64,000 nt of DNA, taken from positions 87,318-151,317 of the forward strand of contig NHFP02000003.1 in the NCBI GenBank assembly GCA_002172485.2, written 5' to 3'. The notes beneath the pieces were generated by a model, which had not been told where the DNA came from, did not search any database, and worked only from the letters and a program-made list of their open reading frames with translations. Below are positions 25,596 to 34,358 of the stretch, piece after piece. Positions within the stretch are counted from its first letter, which is position 1. Each line of letters begins with the position of its first letter. The position numbers were made by a program, and so were the translations under genes. Source of the stretch: Crocinitomicaceae bacterium TMED114. Lineage in GTDB: Bacteria > Bacteroidota > Bacteroidia > Flavobacteriales_D > Sanyastnellaceae.

Positions 25596-25994
25596 TCAGT
25601 GTGGCTTGACCTGGTTCAGCTTGGCGCGCTCGAAGAGCACACGACAGCGTTTCTCACTGTGGAATTGAATGACCCCCACGTTGCCGATGCGGAATGAGAT
25701 CGGCAAATCGGGATTCGTTTGGAGATCAATGGCATAATCACGGGCATCGAAGGCCGCGGGATCAAAGGTGGCCGCATCCAAGGCCGCGCCGCCTTCCTCG
25801 CTGGAGGGGGTGCCTTCGAGATCGGGAAGGCCCTCCGCCTTCGTCAAGTCGGGCGAGAACACCCACCCTCGCAAGGCACGAAATTCGTCCAGGTTTTGCG
25901 GCGCTGTTTGGGCCTCCGCAGGAGAGAAAAAAGACAGGGTGGACAGCAGCAGTCCACAGGCCATCAATCGGTTCATCATCTTCGCTTCCTTCAT
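25596..25994 (-). CDS. Small exported protein of unknown function
   Basis: 132 residues with a signal peptide (MMNRLMACGLLL...AEAQ). The mature part, about 105 residues, starts TAPQNLDEFRALRGWVF and ends with FRIGNVGVIQFHSEKRCRVLFERAKLNQVKPH. I do not recognise the family. Starts at 25994, 25979 and 25976 are all possible; AAGGAAG precedes the 25979 start and the signal peptide is cleaner there. The gene lies 5 bp upstream of the type-B surface protein on the same strand and may be its partner (inference from position only). A TATTTTCG box lies about 30 nt upstream. Confidence 0.65.
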   Translation of the reverse strand: MKEAKMMNRLMACGLLLSTLSFFSPAEAQTAPQNLDEFRALRGWVFSPDLTKAEGLPDLEGTPSSEEGGAALDAATFDPAAFDARDYAIDLQTNPDLPISFRIGNVGVIQFHSEKRCRVLFERAKLNQVKPH

Positions 25995-26023
25995 CGAACC
26001 CCGAAAAGGGCGCGATAGTTGTC

Positions 26024-26031
26024 CGAAAATA
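26024..26031 (-). promoter_or_regulatory. Possible -7 box of the small exported protein gene
   Basis: TATTTTCG on the minus strand about 29 nt before ATG 25994. An ATTTG run for the divergent gene overlaps the same short interval. Confidence 0.3.
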
Positions 26032-26062
26032 GCACATTTGCCCCCCCTTGAACTCCCTCTCC

Positions 26063-27229
26063 ATGCGACTTATCGAGGTCAATGACGTCAAAACCCGCGC
26101 CGCCTTTCACGCGGTTCCGCGGCGCATCTATGCAGACAACCCGGTGTGGATCCCCCACCTGAAGCAGGACATCGACAAAATCTTCGATCCGGAACAGAAC
26201 CGCCTCTTCAGGAAAGGCGGGGTCGCCAAGCGCTGGATCGTGCAGGGTGAGGATGGCCATTGGGCCGGACGCATCGCCGCATTTGTCAGCCCGAAATACA
26301 GCGGCGGCATGAAGCAGCCGACAGGAGGAATCGGCTTTTTCGAATCCACCGACGACGACGCTGTGGCCCAGCTGTTGTTCGAGGCGGCGGAAGCTTGGCT
26401 GCAGGAGCAGGGCATGGAAGCGGTCGATGGCCCCATCAACTTCGGAGAGAAGGACCAATACTGGGGGCTGCTGGTCAAGGACTTCACCTCCTTGCCGAGC
26501 TATGCCCTCAACTACAACCCGGAGTACTACCGGCGTTTTTTCGACGCCCACGGCTACCAGGTCTATTACGAGCAATACATCTTCAGTCGGGAGGTGGACC
26601 TCGGCATCCAAGAGGTCTTTGAGCGCAAGCGCGCCCAAGTGGCATCCCGCGGCACGATGAAGGTCATCACGGCCAAGGACCTCACCGAGGACCAGCTCGC
26701 CGCACACTTCTGCACCGTCTACAACAATGCCTGGGGCGGCCACCACGGCTTTGCCAAGATGCCCCTCAAACAGGCCAAGCGCACCGTCAAGGCGTTGAAG
26801 CCGGTCATGGACCCGGACATCATCTTCTTCGTGATGGATGGAGACGACCCCATCGCCTTTTACGTCAACATCCCGGAGCTCAACCAGATTTTCCGGCATG
26901 TGGACGGCAACCTGAATGCCATCGGCAAACTGAAGTTCCTGTACCACAAATGGCGCGGCGCGTCCGACATCATGGTGGGGCTCGTGTTCGGCATTGACCG
27001 CAACTACCACGGCCAAGGCATCGACGGCTACATGATTGACATTGCCGGGAAGCGGATTCAGGAAAAGGGGCGTTACAAAAGCACCACGCTGACGTGGATC
27101 GGCGACTTCAATCCGAAGATGATCCGCATTGCCGAGAACCTCGGGACCGAGCGGACCCGGACCTATGTCACGCTCCGGAAATTCTTCGACCCGGAAGTCG
27201 AGTTCCAGCGCATGCCCATTGCAAAATGA
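26063..27229 (+). CDS. GNAT-like acyltransferase family protein (long Bacteroidota form)
   Basis: 388 residues. Begins MRLIEVNDVKTRAAFHAVPRRIY and has two GNAT-like halves; segments DPIAFYVNIPELNQIF, VGLVFGIDRNYHGQGIDGYMI and TLTWIGDFNPKMIRIAENLG (with an acetyl-CoA-loop-like R-N-Y-H-G-Q-G) are the recognisable parts. Family members of this length are annotated as hypothetical GNAT-fold proteins and may act on N-acylated or aminoacyl substrates, but no function is established. A TTG at 26048 keeps the same frame, but ATG 26063 gives the conserved N-terminus. It lies just before a tRNA pair. Confidence 0.75.
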   Translation: MRLIEVNDVKTRAAFHAVPRRIYADNPVWIPHLKQDIDKIFDPEQNRLFRKGGVAKRWIVQGEDGHWAGRIAAFVSPKYSGGMKQPTGGIGFFESTDDDAVAQLLFEAAEAWLQEQGMEAVDGPINFGEKDQYWGLLVKDFTSLPSYALNYNPEYYRRFFDAHGYQVYYEQYIFSREVDLGIQEVFERKRAQVASRGTMKVITAKDLTEDQLAAHFCTVYNNAWGGHHGFAKMPLKQAKRTVKALKPVMDPDIIFFVMDGDDPIAFYVNIPELNQIFRHVDGNLNAIGKLKFLYHKWRGASDIMVGLVFGIDRNYHGQGIDGYMIDIAGKRIQEKGRYKSTTLTWIGDFNPKMIRIAENLGTERTRTYVTLRKFFDPEVEFQRMPIAK

Positions 27230-27260
27230 CCCCCTGTCTCTCAGGAATTTGACCCCGAAG

Positions 27261-27290
27261 TTTGTCGGGTCGAAATCCCCGCTATCTTTG
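27261..27290 (+). promoter_or_regulatory. Promoter of the tRNA-Lys/tRNA-Leu unit
   Basis: TTTG (27261-27264), 18 nt spacer, TATCTTTG (27283-27290): both elements of the Bacteroidota primary sigma factor promoter match the consensus. The tRNA starts 45 bp downstream. Confidence 0.75.
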
Positions 27291-27334
27291 CGCCCCCTTC
27301 CGGAGGACCCAACGGGGCCCCTGGAGGATCTGGA

Positions 27335-27411
27335 GACCCCCTAGCTCAGTTGGTTAGAGCATCTCACTTTTAATGAGAGGGTCCTGGGTTCGAGCCCCAG
27401 GGGGGTCACCA
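27335..27411 (+). tRNA. tRNA-Lys (TTT)
   Basis: 77 nt including the encoded CCA. Acceptor GACCCCC pairs with GGGGGTC, T arm is CTGGG-TTCGAGC-CCCAG, and the anticodon stem TCTCA/TGAGA surrounds the loop CTTTTAA, giving anticodon TTT (lysine). D arm GCTCAGTTGGTTAGAGC is normal. It abuts the next tRNA with no spacer. Confidence 0.97.
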
Positions 27412-27498
27412 GCCCAGGTGCTGAAATTGGTAGACAGGCATGGTTGAGGGCCATGTGTCCATTAGGGCGTGCGGGTTCGAGTCCCGCCCTGGGCACCA
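27412..27498 (+). tRNA. tRNA-Leu (GAG)
   Basis: 87 nt including CCA, with the long variable arm of a class II tRNA. Acceptor GCCCAGG pairs with CCTGGGC, the T arm is GCGGG-TTCGAGT-CCCGC, and the anticodon loop TTGAGGG in stem CATGG/CCATG gives GAG, reading CUC/CUU. Its first base follows the A of the preceding CCA directly. Confidence 0.96.
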
Positions 27499-27508
27499 GC
27501 GCATCAAG

Positions 27509-27534
27509 AGGACCGCTTCGGCGGTCCTTTTTTT
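27509..27534 (+). terminator. Intrinsic terminator of the tRNA pair
   Basis: Perfect 8 bp stem AGGACCGC/GCGGTCCT with a TTCG tetraloop, followed by a run of T; ends 11 bp after the tRNA-Leu CCA. Confidence 0.92.
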
Positions 27535-27669
27535 GTGCCTTTCCCGGACAACACTGTGTCCAAAGTACACACATAAACACCTGAATACGAGCTACTTAAA
27601 TCCGGTTATTGTGAAAAACAAGTGCCGAAAAGAAGGGCATCTGCAGGATGTGCTTGCGAAACTTGCGGC

Positions 27670-28962
27670 ATGGGAAAGAAAATCAACTTCATTGCGTTGG
27701 TGGGATTCGTCCTGTTGTCCGTTCTCGGCTTGGGCAACGAAGCCCAATCCCCGGACTGGAGCTCGGTGGATCTGGCGAGTTCCGGAGACATCGCCTGGAT
27801 GATCGTCGCCAGTGCATTCGTCCTCCTCATGACCCCGGGCCTCGCCTTCTTCTACGGGGGCATGGTGGACCGCAAGAATGTCATCTCCACCATGCTGCAG
27901 AGCTTCGTCGCACTCGGTGTCATCAGCGTGGTGTGGGTCATCGTCGGCTTCAGCCTGTGCTTCGGCGACAGCATCGGCGGCATCATCGGCAACCCCCTCA
28001 CCTTCCTCAACTTTCGCAACGTCGGACTGCAGGCCCACCCGGACATTGGCGGCGGCCTCCCCTTTCTGCTCTTCGCCCTCTTTCAGCTCAAGTTTGCCAT
28101 CATCACACCCGCCCTCTTCACCGGCAGCATGGCGGGGCGCATCCGATTCCGGAGCTACATCCTGTTCATGGTGCTCTTCACCCTGTTCATCTACGCTCCG
28201 CTCGCCCACATGACGTGGCATCCGGACGGCCTTCTGCTCAATTTGGGCGTCCTCGACTTTGCGGGTGGCACCGTGGTGCACATGTCGGCCGGCCTCGCGG
28301 CTTTGGCTGGCGCCGTGCACCTGGGCCCCCGCAAGACCAAGCGCCTCACCCACGCCAACATCCCCTTCGTCATCCTGGGAACGGGGCTCCTGTGGTTTGG
28401 CTGGTTCGGGTTCAATGCCGGGTCTGCTCTGGGCGCCAACACCGATGCCGTGCAAGCCCTTGCCAACACCCACTTCGCTTCGGCTGCCGGCATGATCACG
28501 TGGATGTTCTATGAGCGATTCCAAGGGCGGAAGATGAACGCGCTGGGCGCCTGCATCGGCGCCATCGTTGGACTGGTGGCCATCACGCCCGCTGCAGGAT
28601 TCGTGTCCATCCAAGAGAGTTTGTTCATCGGCACCTTCGCTGCCCTGGTGTCCAATTGGGCCATCGCCGCCCAGGGGCGGAGCGCTTTGGACGACACCCT
28701 TGACGTCTTCCCCAGCCATGGTGTGGGTGGCATGGTCGGCATGTTGCTGACTGGTGTCTTTGCTGCGGACGTCGGCCTGACCTCCGGACAAACCGAGACC
28801 TTCCTGTGGCATGTCGCCGCACTGGTTGGCGTGTCCATCTTTTGCTTCTTCGGCAGCCTTGTTCTCTTGAAGCTGGTGGACCGCGCCTTGTCCATGCGGG
28901 TCACCGACAAGCAGGAAGCGATCGGCCTCGATGCCAGCCAACATGGTGAGCAGGTGAGCTGA
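27670..28962 (+). CDS. amt: Ammonium transporter
   Basis: 430 residues with about 11 membrane segments and a hydrophobic N-terminus. Amt/MEP/Rh motifs are visible: MTPGLAFFYGGMV, FTGSMAGRIRFRSYILFM, GGTVVHMSAGLAALAGAVHLG with the central His of the pore, GLLWFGWFGFNAGSAL, and a second His block FPSHGVGGMVGMLLTGVFA. It conducts ammonium or ammonia across the inner membrane. No glnK/glnB gene follows, which differs from most amt loci, so PII control would need a distant gene. ATG 27670 starts a clean signal-like segment; the leader region (27499-27669) beyond the terminator shows no obvious structure. Confidence 0.95.
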   Translation: MGKKINFIALVGFVLLSVLGLGNEAQSPDWSSVDLASSGDIAWMIVASAFVLLMTPGLAFFYGGMVDRKNVISTMLQSFVALGVISVVWVIVGFSLCFGDSIGGIIGNPLTFLNFRNVGLQAHPDIGGGLPFLLFALFQLKFAIITPALFTGSMAGRIRFRSYILFMVLFTLFIYAPLAHMTWHPDGLLLNLGVLDFAGGTVVHMSAGLAALAGAVHLGPRKTKRLTHANIPFVILGTGLLWFGWFGFNAGSALGANTDAVQALANTHFASAAGMITWMFYERFQGRKMNALGACIGAIVGLVAITPAAGFVSIQESLFIGTFAALVSNWAIAAQGRSALDDTLDVFPSHGVGGMVGMLLTGVFAADVGLTSGQTETFLWHVAALVGVSIFCFFGSLVLLKLVDRALSMRVTDKQEAIGLDASQHGEQVS

Positions 28963-28968
28963 ACACCC

Positions 28969-28976
28969 TACCTTTG
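28969..28976 (+). promoter_or_regulatory. -7 box of rhlE
   Basis: TACCTTTG, a perfect consensus, immediately after the amt stop and about 62 nt before the TTG start of rhlE. The spacing leaves a real leader, unlike most genes here. Confidence 0.55.
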
Positions 28977-29038
28977 CGGGGAACCGCGGTGGGGCCGAGT
29001 GAATTTCGGAGCGTCATCGCACCACACCCCACTTCACT

Positions 29039-30388
29039 TTGTCTGATTTTCATTCGCTCGGATTGAGCGATCCCATCATGCGGGCACTCGTACCTCTGGG
29101 TTACGAGACCCCCACCCCCATTCAAGCCCAGGCCATCCCCTACGTCCTCGACGGACGGGACGTTCTTGGCGTCGCCCAAACGGGCACCGGCAAGACCGCG
29201 GCCTTCTCCCTTCCGATGCTCCATCGGCTGGCCGCACAACCCCGGCGCGAGAATCGCCGAGTGATCCGAGCGCTCATTCTGAGTCCGACCCGTGAATTGT
29301 CCGCCCAGATCGGGGACAGCATCAGGGACTACAGCCCCCACCTCAAGGTCTATCACACCGTCATCTTCGGCGGTGTCAAACAAGGCAAGCAAGTCGCTGC
29401 GCTCCAGCGGGGTGTGGACATCGTCGTGGCCACACCGGGACGCCTGCTGGACCTCATCGACCAGGGCTACATCCGCCTGGACCACCTCGAATACTTCGTG
29501 CTGGACGAGGCGGACACCATGTTGGACATGGGCTTCATCCACGACATCCGGAAGGTCATCAAGCTCCTACCACCCAAGCGTCAGTCCTTGTTTTTCTCGG
29601 CCACCATGCCGCAGAACATTCAAGAGTTGGCCGACACCATCCTGATCGACCCCGTTACGGTGGAAGTCGAGCGGCGCAGCAGTGCAGCGGAAACTGTCGA
29701 ACAGAAAGTCTACTTCGTCCGGCAAGCCGAGAAGAAGCACCTGCTCGTCGATGTTCTGACGGCACCGGATGTGACGAGCGCACTCGTTTTCACACGGACC
29801 AAATACGGAGCGGACAAATTGGTCCGGCACCTGCGCAAACAAGGTGTCCGGAGCGAAGCCATCCACGGCAACAAGAGCCAACCCCAGCGAGAAAAGGCGA
29901 TGAATGCCTTCAAGCGAGGTGACCTCGGTGTGCTCGTGGCCACCGACATCGCAGCCCGCGGCATCGACGTGGATGAGCTCAGCCACGTCGTCAACTTCGA
30001 AATCCCGAACATTCCGGAGACCTACGTGCACCGGATCGGCCGCACCGGCCGCGCGGGAGCAGAAGGCATCGCCATCTCCTTTTGCAACGAGGAAGACGAA
30101 CGGACCTACCTCCGTGACATCCAACGCCTGATCCGAAAGGAAGTCCCCTTGGATACCGACCATGATTACCACAACCCTCTGCCCCCGATTCCGCTGGACT
30201 CGGGGCGACCGCAAGGCGGCGGTGGCGGCAAACGCGGCCAAGGCAAGAAGCGACGCCACGGCGGGCCCAAACGCGGCCAAGGCCAAGGCGGCCCACGCGG
30301 TCGACATGGACAAGGAGGTGGGGGTGGAAACCGGCGGCACAAAGGCCCGGGAAAACCGTCCTCCAACCGCCGACGCAGCGACTCCTGA
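29039..30388 (+). CDS. rhlE: DEAD-box RNA helicase RhlE
   Basis: 449 residues. All DEAD-box motifs are visible: Q-motif ([14 protein letters not shown]), [28 protein letters not shown] ([10 protein letters not shown]), SAT, then the C-terminal half [28 protein letters not shown] and [10 protein letters not shown]. The C-terminal ~60 residues are a Gly/Arg/Lys-rich low-complexity tail (RGG-like) that probably binds RNA. RhlE-type helicases work in ribosome assembly and RNA decay. The start must be TTG 29039: MSDFHSLGL is the conserved N-terminus and no ATG lies near it. Not obviously regulated. Confidence 0.95.
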   Translation: MSDFHSLGLSDPIMRALVPLGYETPTPIQAQAIPYVLDGRDVLGVAQTGTGKTAAFSLPMLHRLAAQPRRENRRVIRALILSPTRELSAQIGDSIRDYSPHLKVYHTVIFGGVKQGKQVAALQRGVDIVVATPGRLLDLIDQGYIRLDHLEYFVLDEADTMLDMGFIHDIRKVIKLLPPKRQSLFFSATMPQNIQELADTILIDPVTVEVERRSSAAETVEQKVYFVRQAEKKHLLVDVLTAPDVTSALVFTRTKYGADKLVRHLRKQGVRSEAIHGNKSQPQREKAMNAFKRGDLGVLVATDIAARGIDVDELSHVVNFEIPNIPETYVHRIGRTGRAGAEGIAISFCNEEDERTYLRDIQRLIRKEVPLDTDHDYHNPLPPIPLDSGRPQGGGGGKRGQGKKRRHGGPKRGQGQGGPRGRHGQGGGGGNRRHKGPGKPSSNRRRSDS

Positions 30389-30495
30389 ACCCGGAAATCC
30401 AAGCTCACCGAGTCCAGCACAACCTGAACCCGGCATTGCTCGACTTCTGAGAGGTCCGCGTAACCTGTGTGGCGCAACGCGCGCAGGAACCGCCC

Positions 30496-30503
30496 TAGCT
30501 TTG
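30496..30503 (+). promoter_or_regulatory. -7 box of the SulP transporter gene
   Basis: TAGCTTTG, perfect consensus, 5 nt before the GTG at 30509; decides that start over an upstream GTG. Confidence 0.55.
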
Positions 30504-30508
30504 CTGAT

Positions 30509-32221
30509 GTGAAGCGCCTCTTCCCCATTCTTCAGTGGCTCCCGGGCTACAGCCGGCAAGACTTCGCGGGCGACCTCCCCGCCGGACTTGCCGTTGGGGT
30601 GATGCTCGTACCCCAAGGGATGGCCTACGCCTTGATTGCCGGACTGCCGGTGGTTTACGGCCTGTATGCCGCTTTGGTGCCCCAGGTGATGTACGCGTTG
30701 ATGGGCACCTCCCGCTCCCTGGCCGTCGGCCCCGTCGCCATGGACTCGTTGCTCGTGGCCTCCGGATTGGCCGGCATGGCCATGGTGGGATCCGAGCGCT
30801 ACATCGAGCTGGCCTTGTTTCTGGCGCTCATCATGGGCGCGGTGCAATTCGCGATGGGCACGTTTCGCCTCGGCTTCCTGTCCGACTTTCTTTCCCGCCC
30901 CGTCATCAGTGGCTTCACCAGTGCGGCTGCGCTGATCATCGGCTTCAACCAGCTGGGCAACCTGCTCGGCATCGAGGTGATCCGCTCTGCACAGCTACAT
31001 GAACTCGCATCCAGTGCCCTGCACAATCTAGGCGACGCGCACCTGCCCACCGTGGGCATCAGCGTCGCATCCATGGCTACCCTGGTGTTGCTCAAGCGAA
31101 AGGCGCCCCGCGTTCCTGGCGCTCTGATTGTGGTTGTCTTCGGCATCGCCGCTGTTGCCTTCGACTGGATCGCCACCCGAACCGTGGGCGCCGTCCCGTC
31201 CGGACTGCCCCATTTTCAAGCCCCGACCATGACCGGAGAGGACGTGCGCACCTTGTTTCCTGTGGCAGTCACCATGGCCATCGTCGCTTTCGTGGAGGCC
31301 TTCAGTGTGGCCAAGTCCTTGGCCCAAGCGCCCAAGGACCACGAGGTGGATGCCAATCAGGAATTGCGGGCATTGGGTGCGTCCAATATCCTCGGCTCGA
31401 TGTTCGGTGCCTACCCCACGACCGGCGGCTTCTCGAGAACGGCTGTCAACCACCGGAGTGGAGCCCGAACGGGCATCAGCGCCCTCATCTCCGCCGCGGT
31501 CGTAGCGCTGACCTTGACCTTTCTAACCGACCTCTTCGAGTTTCTGCCCAAGGCCGTGCTCGGCGCCATCATCGCCGTCGCTGTCGCCGGATTGGTCGAT
31601 TTCGCCTACTTCAGGAAGCTTTGGAGAACGCACCGGGACGAAGCCTTGCTGCTCCTCGTCACCTTCTTTTTCACTGCCTTCACCGGCATGGTCGCCGGAA
31701 TCGCGATCGGCGTGTCCCTGAGCTTGATCCTCACCTTGTACCGGACCTCCCGTCCCCACGCGGCCGAGCTGGGCTGGATCGAAGGGGTGTACCGCAATCT
31801 GAATCGGTTTCCGAGCGCCATGAAAGCCCCGGGACAATTGCTCATTCGCTACGATGGTCCGTTGAATTATGCGAGCCAATCCCACTTCAAGGACTATCTG
31901 CTCAGCCGAATCGCCATCCGCGAAGAAGAAGGAGACCCCATCCGCCGGGTGGTGCTGAACGCCAAATCCATCCCGTACGTGGACGCCTCGGCATCAGCCA
32001 TGTTGGAGGACCTTCTCGACATCTTCGAGGCCAATGGCATTCAACTGGCCTGCGCAGGCGCCATCGGGCCCGTCCGTGACCGGCTCAACAAGTCCGGATT
32101 GATGCAGCGCATCGGGGAGTCCAACTTCCACACCGAGCTGGCCTACGCCATGGGGGAAATCGACCCCAAAGCCAACGAGTCCGACATCGCTCTTCAAACC
32201 TTCCAGCCCGACGGCGATTGA
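30509..32221 (+). CDS. SulP family anion transporter with STAS domain
   Basis: 570 residues. The transmembrane part (about 1-420) has the SulP hallmarks: LPAGLAVGVMLVPQGMAYALIAGLPVVYGLYAALVPQ, SLAVGPVA, and NILGSMFGAYPTTGGFSRTAVN. The C-terminal STAS domain (about 455-560) carries RRVVLNAKSIPYVDASASAMLEDLLDIFEANG. SulP proteins import sulfate, bicarbonate, or other anions with Na+ or H+. The persulfide dioxygenase and the cysDNC operon lie nearby, so sulfate is the likelier substrate (inference). GTG 30509 is 5 nt after a TAGCTTTG box, so the upstream GTG at 30467 is not used. Confidence 0.93.
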   Translation: MKRLFPILQWLPGYSRQDFAGDLPAGLAVGVMLVPQGMAYALIAGLPVVYGLYAALVPQVMYALMGTSRSLAVGPVAMDSLLVASGLAGMAMVGSERYIELALFLALIMGAVQFAMGTFRLGFLSDFLSRPVISGFTSAAALIIGFNQLGNLLGIEVIRSAQLHELASSALHNLGDAHLPTVGISVASMATLVLLKRKAPRVPGALIVVVFGIAAVAFDWIATRTVGAVPSGLPHFQAPTMTGEDVRTLFPVAVTMAIVAFVEAFSVAKSLAQAPKDHEVDANQELRALGASNILGSMFGAYPTTGGFSRTAVNHRSGARTGISALISAAVVALTLTFLTDLFEFLPKAVLGAIIAVAVAGLVDFAYFRKLWRTHRDEALLLLVTFFFTAFTGMVAGIAIGVSLSLILTLYRTSRPHAAELGWIEGVYRNLNRFPSAMKAPGQLLIRYDGPLNYASQSHFKDYLLSRIAIREEEGDPIRRVVLNAKSIPYVDASASAMLEDLLDIFEANGIQLACAGAIGPVRDRLNKSGLMQRIGESNFHTELAYAMGEIDPKANESDIALQTFQPDGD

Positions 32222-32247
32222 CCCCATTTTTCCGACCTTGCAACGAC

Positions 32248-33657
32248 ATGAAAATCGAACAGATTTACACCGGGTGCCTCGCCCAAGGGGCGTATTACAT
32301 CGAGTGCTGTGACGAAGCCGTCGTCATCGACCCGCTCCGCGAGGTTCAGCCCTACCTCGACCGTGCTGAAGCGGGTGGAAAGAAGATCAAGTACATCTTC
32401 GAGACCCACTTCCACGCCGACTTTGTTTCCGGTCACGTCACCCTGTCCGAGAAGACCGGCGCACCCATCGTGTTCGGCCCCAATGCCAACCCCAGCTTCG
32501 ACGCGCACATCGCGACGGATGGGGAAGTCTTCAAGGTGGGCAAGGTGACCATTGAGGTCCTGCACACCCCGGGACACACCATGGAATCCACCACCTATCT
32601 GCTCCGCGACAAGGAAGGAAAGCCCCACGCCATCTTCACCGGTGACACGCTCTTCCTCGGCGATGTGGGGCGGCCGGACCTGGCCCAGAAGGGTGCGGAC
32701 ATGACGCAGGAGGACCTCGCGGGTATATTGTACGACAGCCTGCGGAACAAGATCATGACCCTGCCGGATGACGTCATTGTTTACCCCGGACATGGTGCAG
32801 GCTCGGCGTGCGGTAAGAACATGAGCAGTGAAACGGTCGGCTCCATCGGCGACCAGAAGGCCACCAACTATGCCCTCCGCGCGAACATGACCAAGGACGA
32901 ATTCGTCGCTGAAGTCACGGACGGACTGCTTCCCCCACCCGCTTACTTCCCGATGAATGTCAAGCTGAACAAGGAGGGCTACGCGCCCATCGACGACGTT
33001 CTTGCAACCGGCACGCGAGGCCTCTCCCCCGAGGCGTTCGACGCTGCCGCCAATGAAACGGGCGCTGTGATCCTCGACGTGCGGGACAAGGCCGCCTTCC
33101 ATGAGGCCCATGTGCCCCGCAGCACCTTCATCGGGCTCGACGGCAGTTTCGCCCCTTGGGTCGGCACCATGATCGTGGACGTCGCCCAGCCCATTCTCCT
33201 CGTCTGTGAAACCAACCAGGTCGAAGAAGCCGTGACCCGACTGTCCCGCGTCGGCTTTGATCAAGTCCTCGGCCACCTCGAAGGCGGCATCGAAGCCTGG
33301 AAGGCCGCCGGAAAGGAGGTGGACGCCATCACCTCGGTGTCGGCAGGAGAATTCGCCGCGAAACAAAAGCAGGGCGACCTGCACGTCATCGACGTGCGCA
33401 AACCCGGTGAGTACGCCTCAGAGCATGTGATCGACGCGGAGACCATCCCGTTGGCCGACTTGAACGCGCACTTGGCCGCCATCCCCAAGGACGCCCCATT
33501 CTACCTCCACTGCCAGACCGGATACCGCTCCCTCATCGCGAGCAGCATTCTGAAGGCCCGTGGCTATCACAACGGCATCGACATCCAAGGCGGCTTCGAA
33601 GCCATCCGTGAGACGGATGCCACGGTCAGCGACTGGGTCTGCCCATCGACACTCTGA
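32248..33657 (+). CDS. Persulfide dioxygenase-rhodanese fusion (CstB/ETHE1-like)
   Basis: 469 residues: an N-terminal metallo-beta-lactamase domain with HFHADF (His 54, His 56, Asp 58) and further zinc or iron ligands (HTPGHTMES, GDTLFLGDVGRPDL, VYPGHGAGSACGK), the persulfide dioxygenase signature. Two rhodanese domains follow; the first carries VCETNQ at the active-site position and the second YLHCQTGYRS, the standard C-x-T-G-x-R active-site loop. The layout is that of CstB: persulfides are oxidised to sulfite and the rhodanese releases thiosulfate. It sits between SulP and tRNA-Leu, in a sulfur-related neighbourhood. ATG 32248 is the start of the conserved MKIEQIYTGC. Confidence 0.94.
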   Translation: MKIEQIYTGCLAQGAYYIECCDEAVVIDPLREVQPYLDRAEAGGKKIKYIFETHFHADFVSGHVTLSEKTGAPIVFGPNANPSFDAHIATDGEVFKVGKVTIEVLHTPGHTMESTTYLLRDKEGKPHAIFTGDTLFLGDVGRPDLAQKGADMTQEDLAGILYDSLRNKIMTLPDDVIVYPGHGAGSACGKNMSSETVGSIGDQKATNYALRANMTKDEFVAEVTDGLLPPPAYFPMNVKLNKEGYAPIDDVLATGTRGLSPEAFDAAANETGAVILDVRDKAAFHEAHVPRSTFIGLDGSFAPWVGTMIVDVAQPILLVCETNQVEEAVTRLSRVGFDQVLGHLEGGIEAWKAAGKEVDAITSVSAGEFAAKQKQGDLHVIDVRKPGEYASEHVIDAETIPLADLNAHLAAIPKDAPFYLHCQTGYRSLIASSILKARGYHNGIDIQGGFEAIRETDATVSDWVCPSTL

Positions 33658-33661
33658 CCGA

Positions 33662-33692
33662 TTGGTCAATCCACTCCGGTGCGCTAATTTTG
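33662..33692 (+). promoter_or_regulatory. Promoter of the tRNA-Leu (CAG) gene
   Basis: TTGG (33662-33665), 19 nt spacer, TAATTTTG (33685-33692). The -7 element is perfect and the -33 element is one base off the TTTG consensus. The tRNA begins 30 bp downstream. Confidence 0.65.
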
Positions 33693-33722
33693 CGCCCCTT
33701 CCCGGAGAAGTTCGGGTGTCAC

Positions 33723-33804
33723 ACCCAGGTGGCGAAATTGGTAGACGCGCAGTCTTCAGGCGGCTGTGCCTTCGGGCGTGCTGGTTCGAGTCCAGTTCTG
33801 GGTA
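33723..33804 (+). tRNA. tRNA-Leu (CAG)
   Basis: 82 nt up to the discriminator A; CCA is not encoded (CTTC follows). Acceptor ACCCAGG pairs with TCTGGGT; T arm GCTGG-TTCGAGT-CCAGT; long variable arm; anticodon loop TTCAGGC in stem CAGTC/GGCTG gives CAG, reading CUG. Confidence 0.94.
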
Positions 33805-33808
33805 CTTC

Positions 33809-33845
33809 AAGGCCGTTCCTCGGATGAGGGGCGGCCTTCTTTTTT
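33809..33845 (+). terminator. Intrinsic terminator after tRNA-Leu
   Basis: Stem AAGGCCG/CGGCCTT with a ~16 nt loop that contains its own weak pairing, followed by CTTTTTT. Starts 5 bp after the tRNA. Confidence 0.8.
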
Positions 33846-33901
33846 GGCCCTATCAGAATGTGCTGACGTATCCCTGGTGGCCCCTGCTTCGTAAGGGCAC
33901 C

Positions 33902-34348
33902 ATGCACTTGATGAAACCCCTCACGTTCGCCCTGATCACAATCGGGCTGTTTTCCTGCACCCCTGAGACCTACCTCGATCCGATTCCCGGCGGGCCAGAC
34001 GCCGTGCAAGTCAAACCGGAAACCACCGATGGCCCTGCCGCATTCACCAGCAGCGAAGTCACATCCGATGCCCTGCCCGACCTGCGCATGGACACCCCCT
34101 ACAGCTGGACAGGCTGCCATGGCGAAGGGCGCATGACCTTCCGTGCAGATTCCACCATGACGTGGGACATCGACGGCCAGGTGTTCGACTCCCCCTATCT
34201 GCTCGACAAGAGCGGTGATGTGGAGCGTCTCTACCCTGGATGCAGTGAAGGCTGCGAAGAGATGATCGCCTACCGGTATGACGACACCGAGAAAGCGTGG
34301 CGCCAGTGGGACGGGTTCTGCTGGTACGACCTGAAGCTCGTCCCCTGA
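33902..34348 (+). CDS. Small lipoprotein of unknown function
   Basis: 148 residues with a lipoprotein signal ending in the LFSC lipobox (MKPLTFALITIGLFSC). The mature part has Cys-rich segments YSWTGCHGEGRMTFRADSTMTWDIDG and YPGCSEGCEEMIAYRY that resemble the beta-strand core of small heat-shock-independent lipocalin-like lipoproteins, but I cannot name the family. ATG 33902 or 33911 may be used; both keep the signal. The gene is isolated between the tRNA-Leu terminator and the convergent cysN, 10 bp apart. No function can be proposed. Confidence 0.7.
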   Translation: MHLMKPLTFALITIGLFSCTPETYLDPIPGGPDAVQVKPETTDGPAAFTSSEVTSDALPDLRMDTPYSWTGCHGEGRMTFRADSTMTWDIDGQVFDSPYLLDKSGDVERLYPGCSEGCEEMIAYRYDDTEKAWRQWDGFCWYDLKLVP

Positions 34349-34358
34349 AGCCACAACG

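Noticed and set aside
23248-25668. Very long open frame (over 800 codons) antisense to the type-B surface protein
   Set aside because: It is a mirror of the real gene on the other strand; GC-rich codon bias in this genome removes antisense stops. It has no signal peptide, no family motif and no promoter. The same holds for long antisense frames over rlmD, the ASST pair, the FG-GAP gene, the lectin-like gene and rarA.
27341-27580. Minus-strand frame reading GLEPARPNGHM...LEPRTLSLK across the tRNA pair
   Set aside because: It is the translation of antisense tRNA sequence, a frequent database artefact. The same applies to the GLEPARPKAQP frame over tRNA-Leu at 33723-33804.
27620-27670. Possible sigma-54 (-24/-12) promoter before amt
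   Set aside because: GG and GC dinucleotides are present but the spacing is 8 nt in place of 10, and no conserved TGGCAC core exists.
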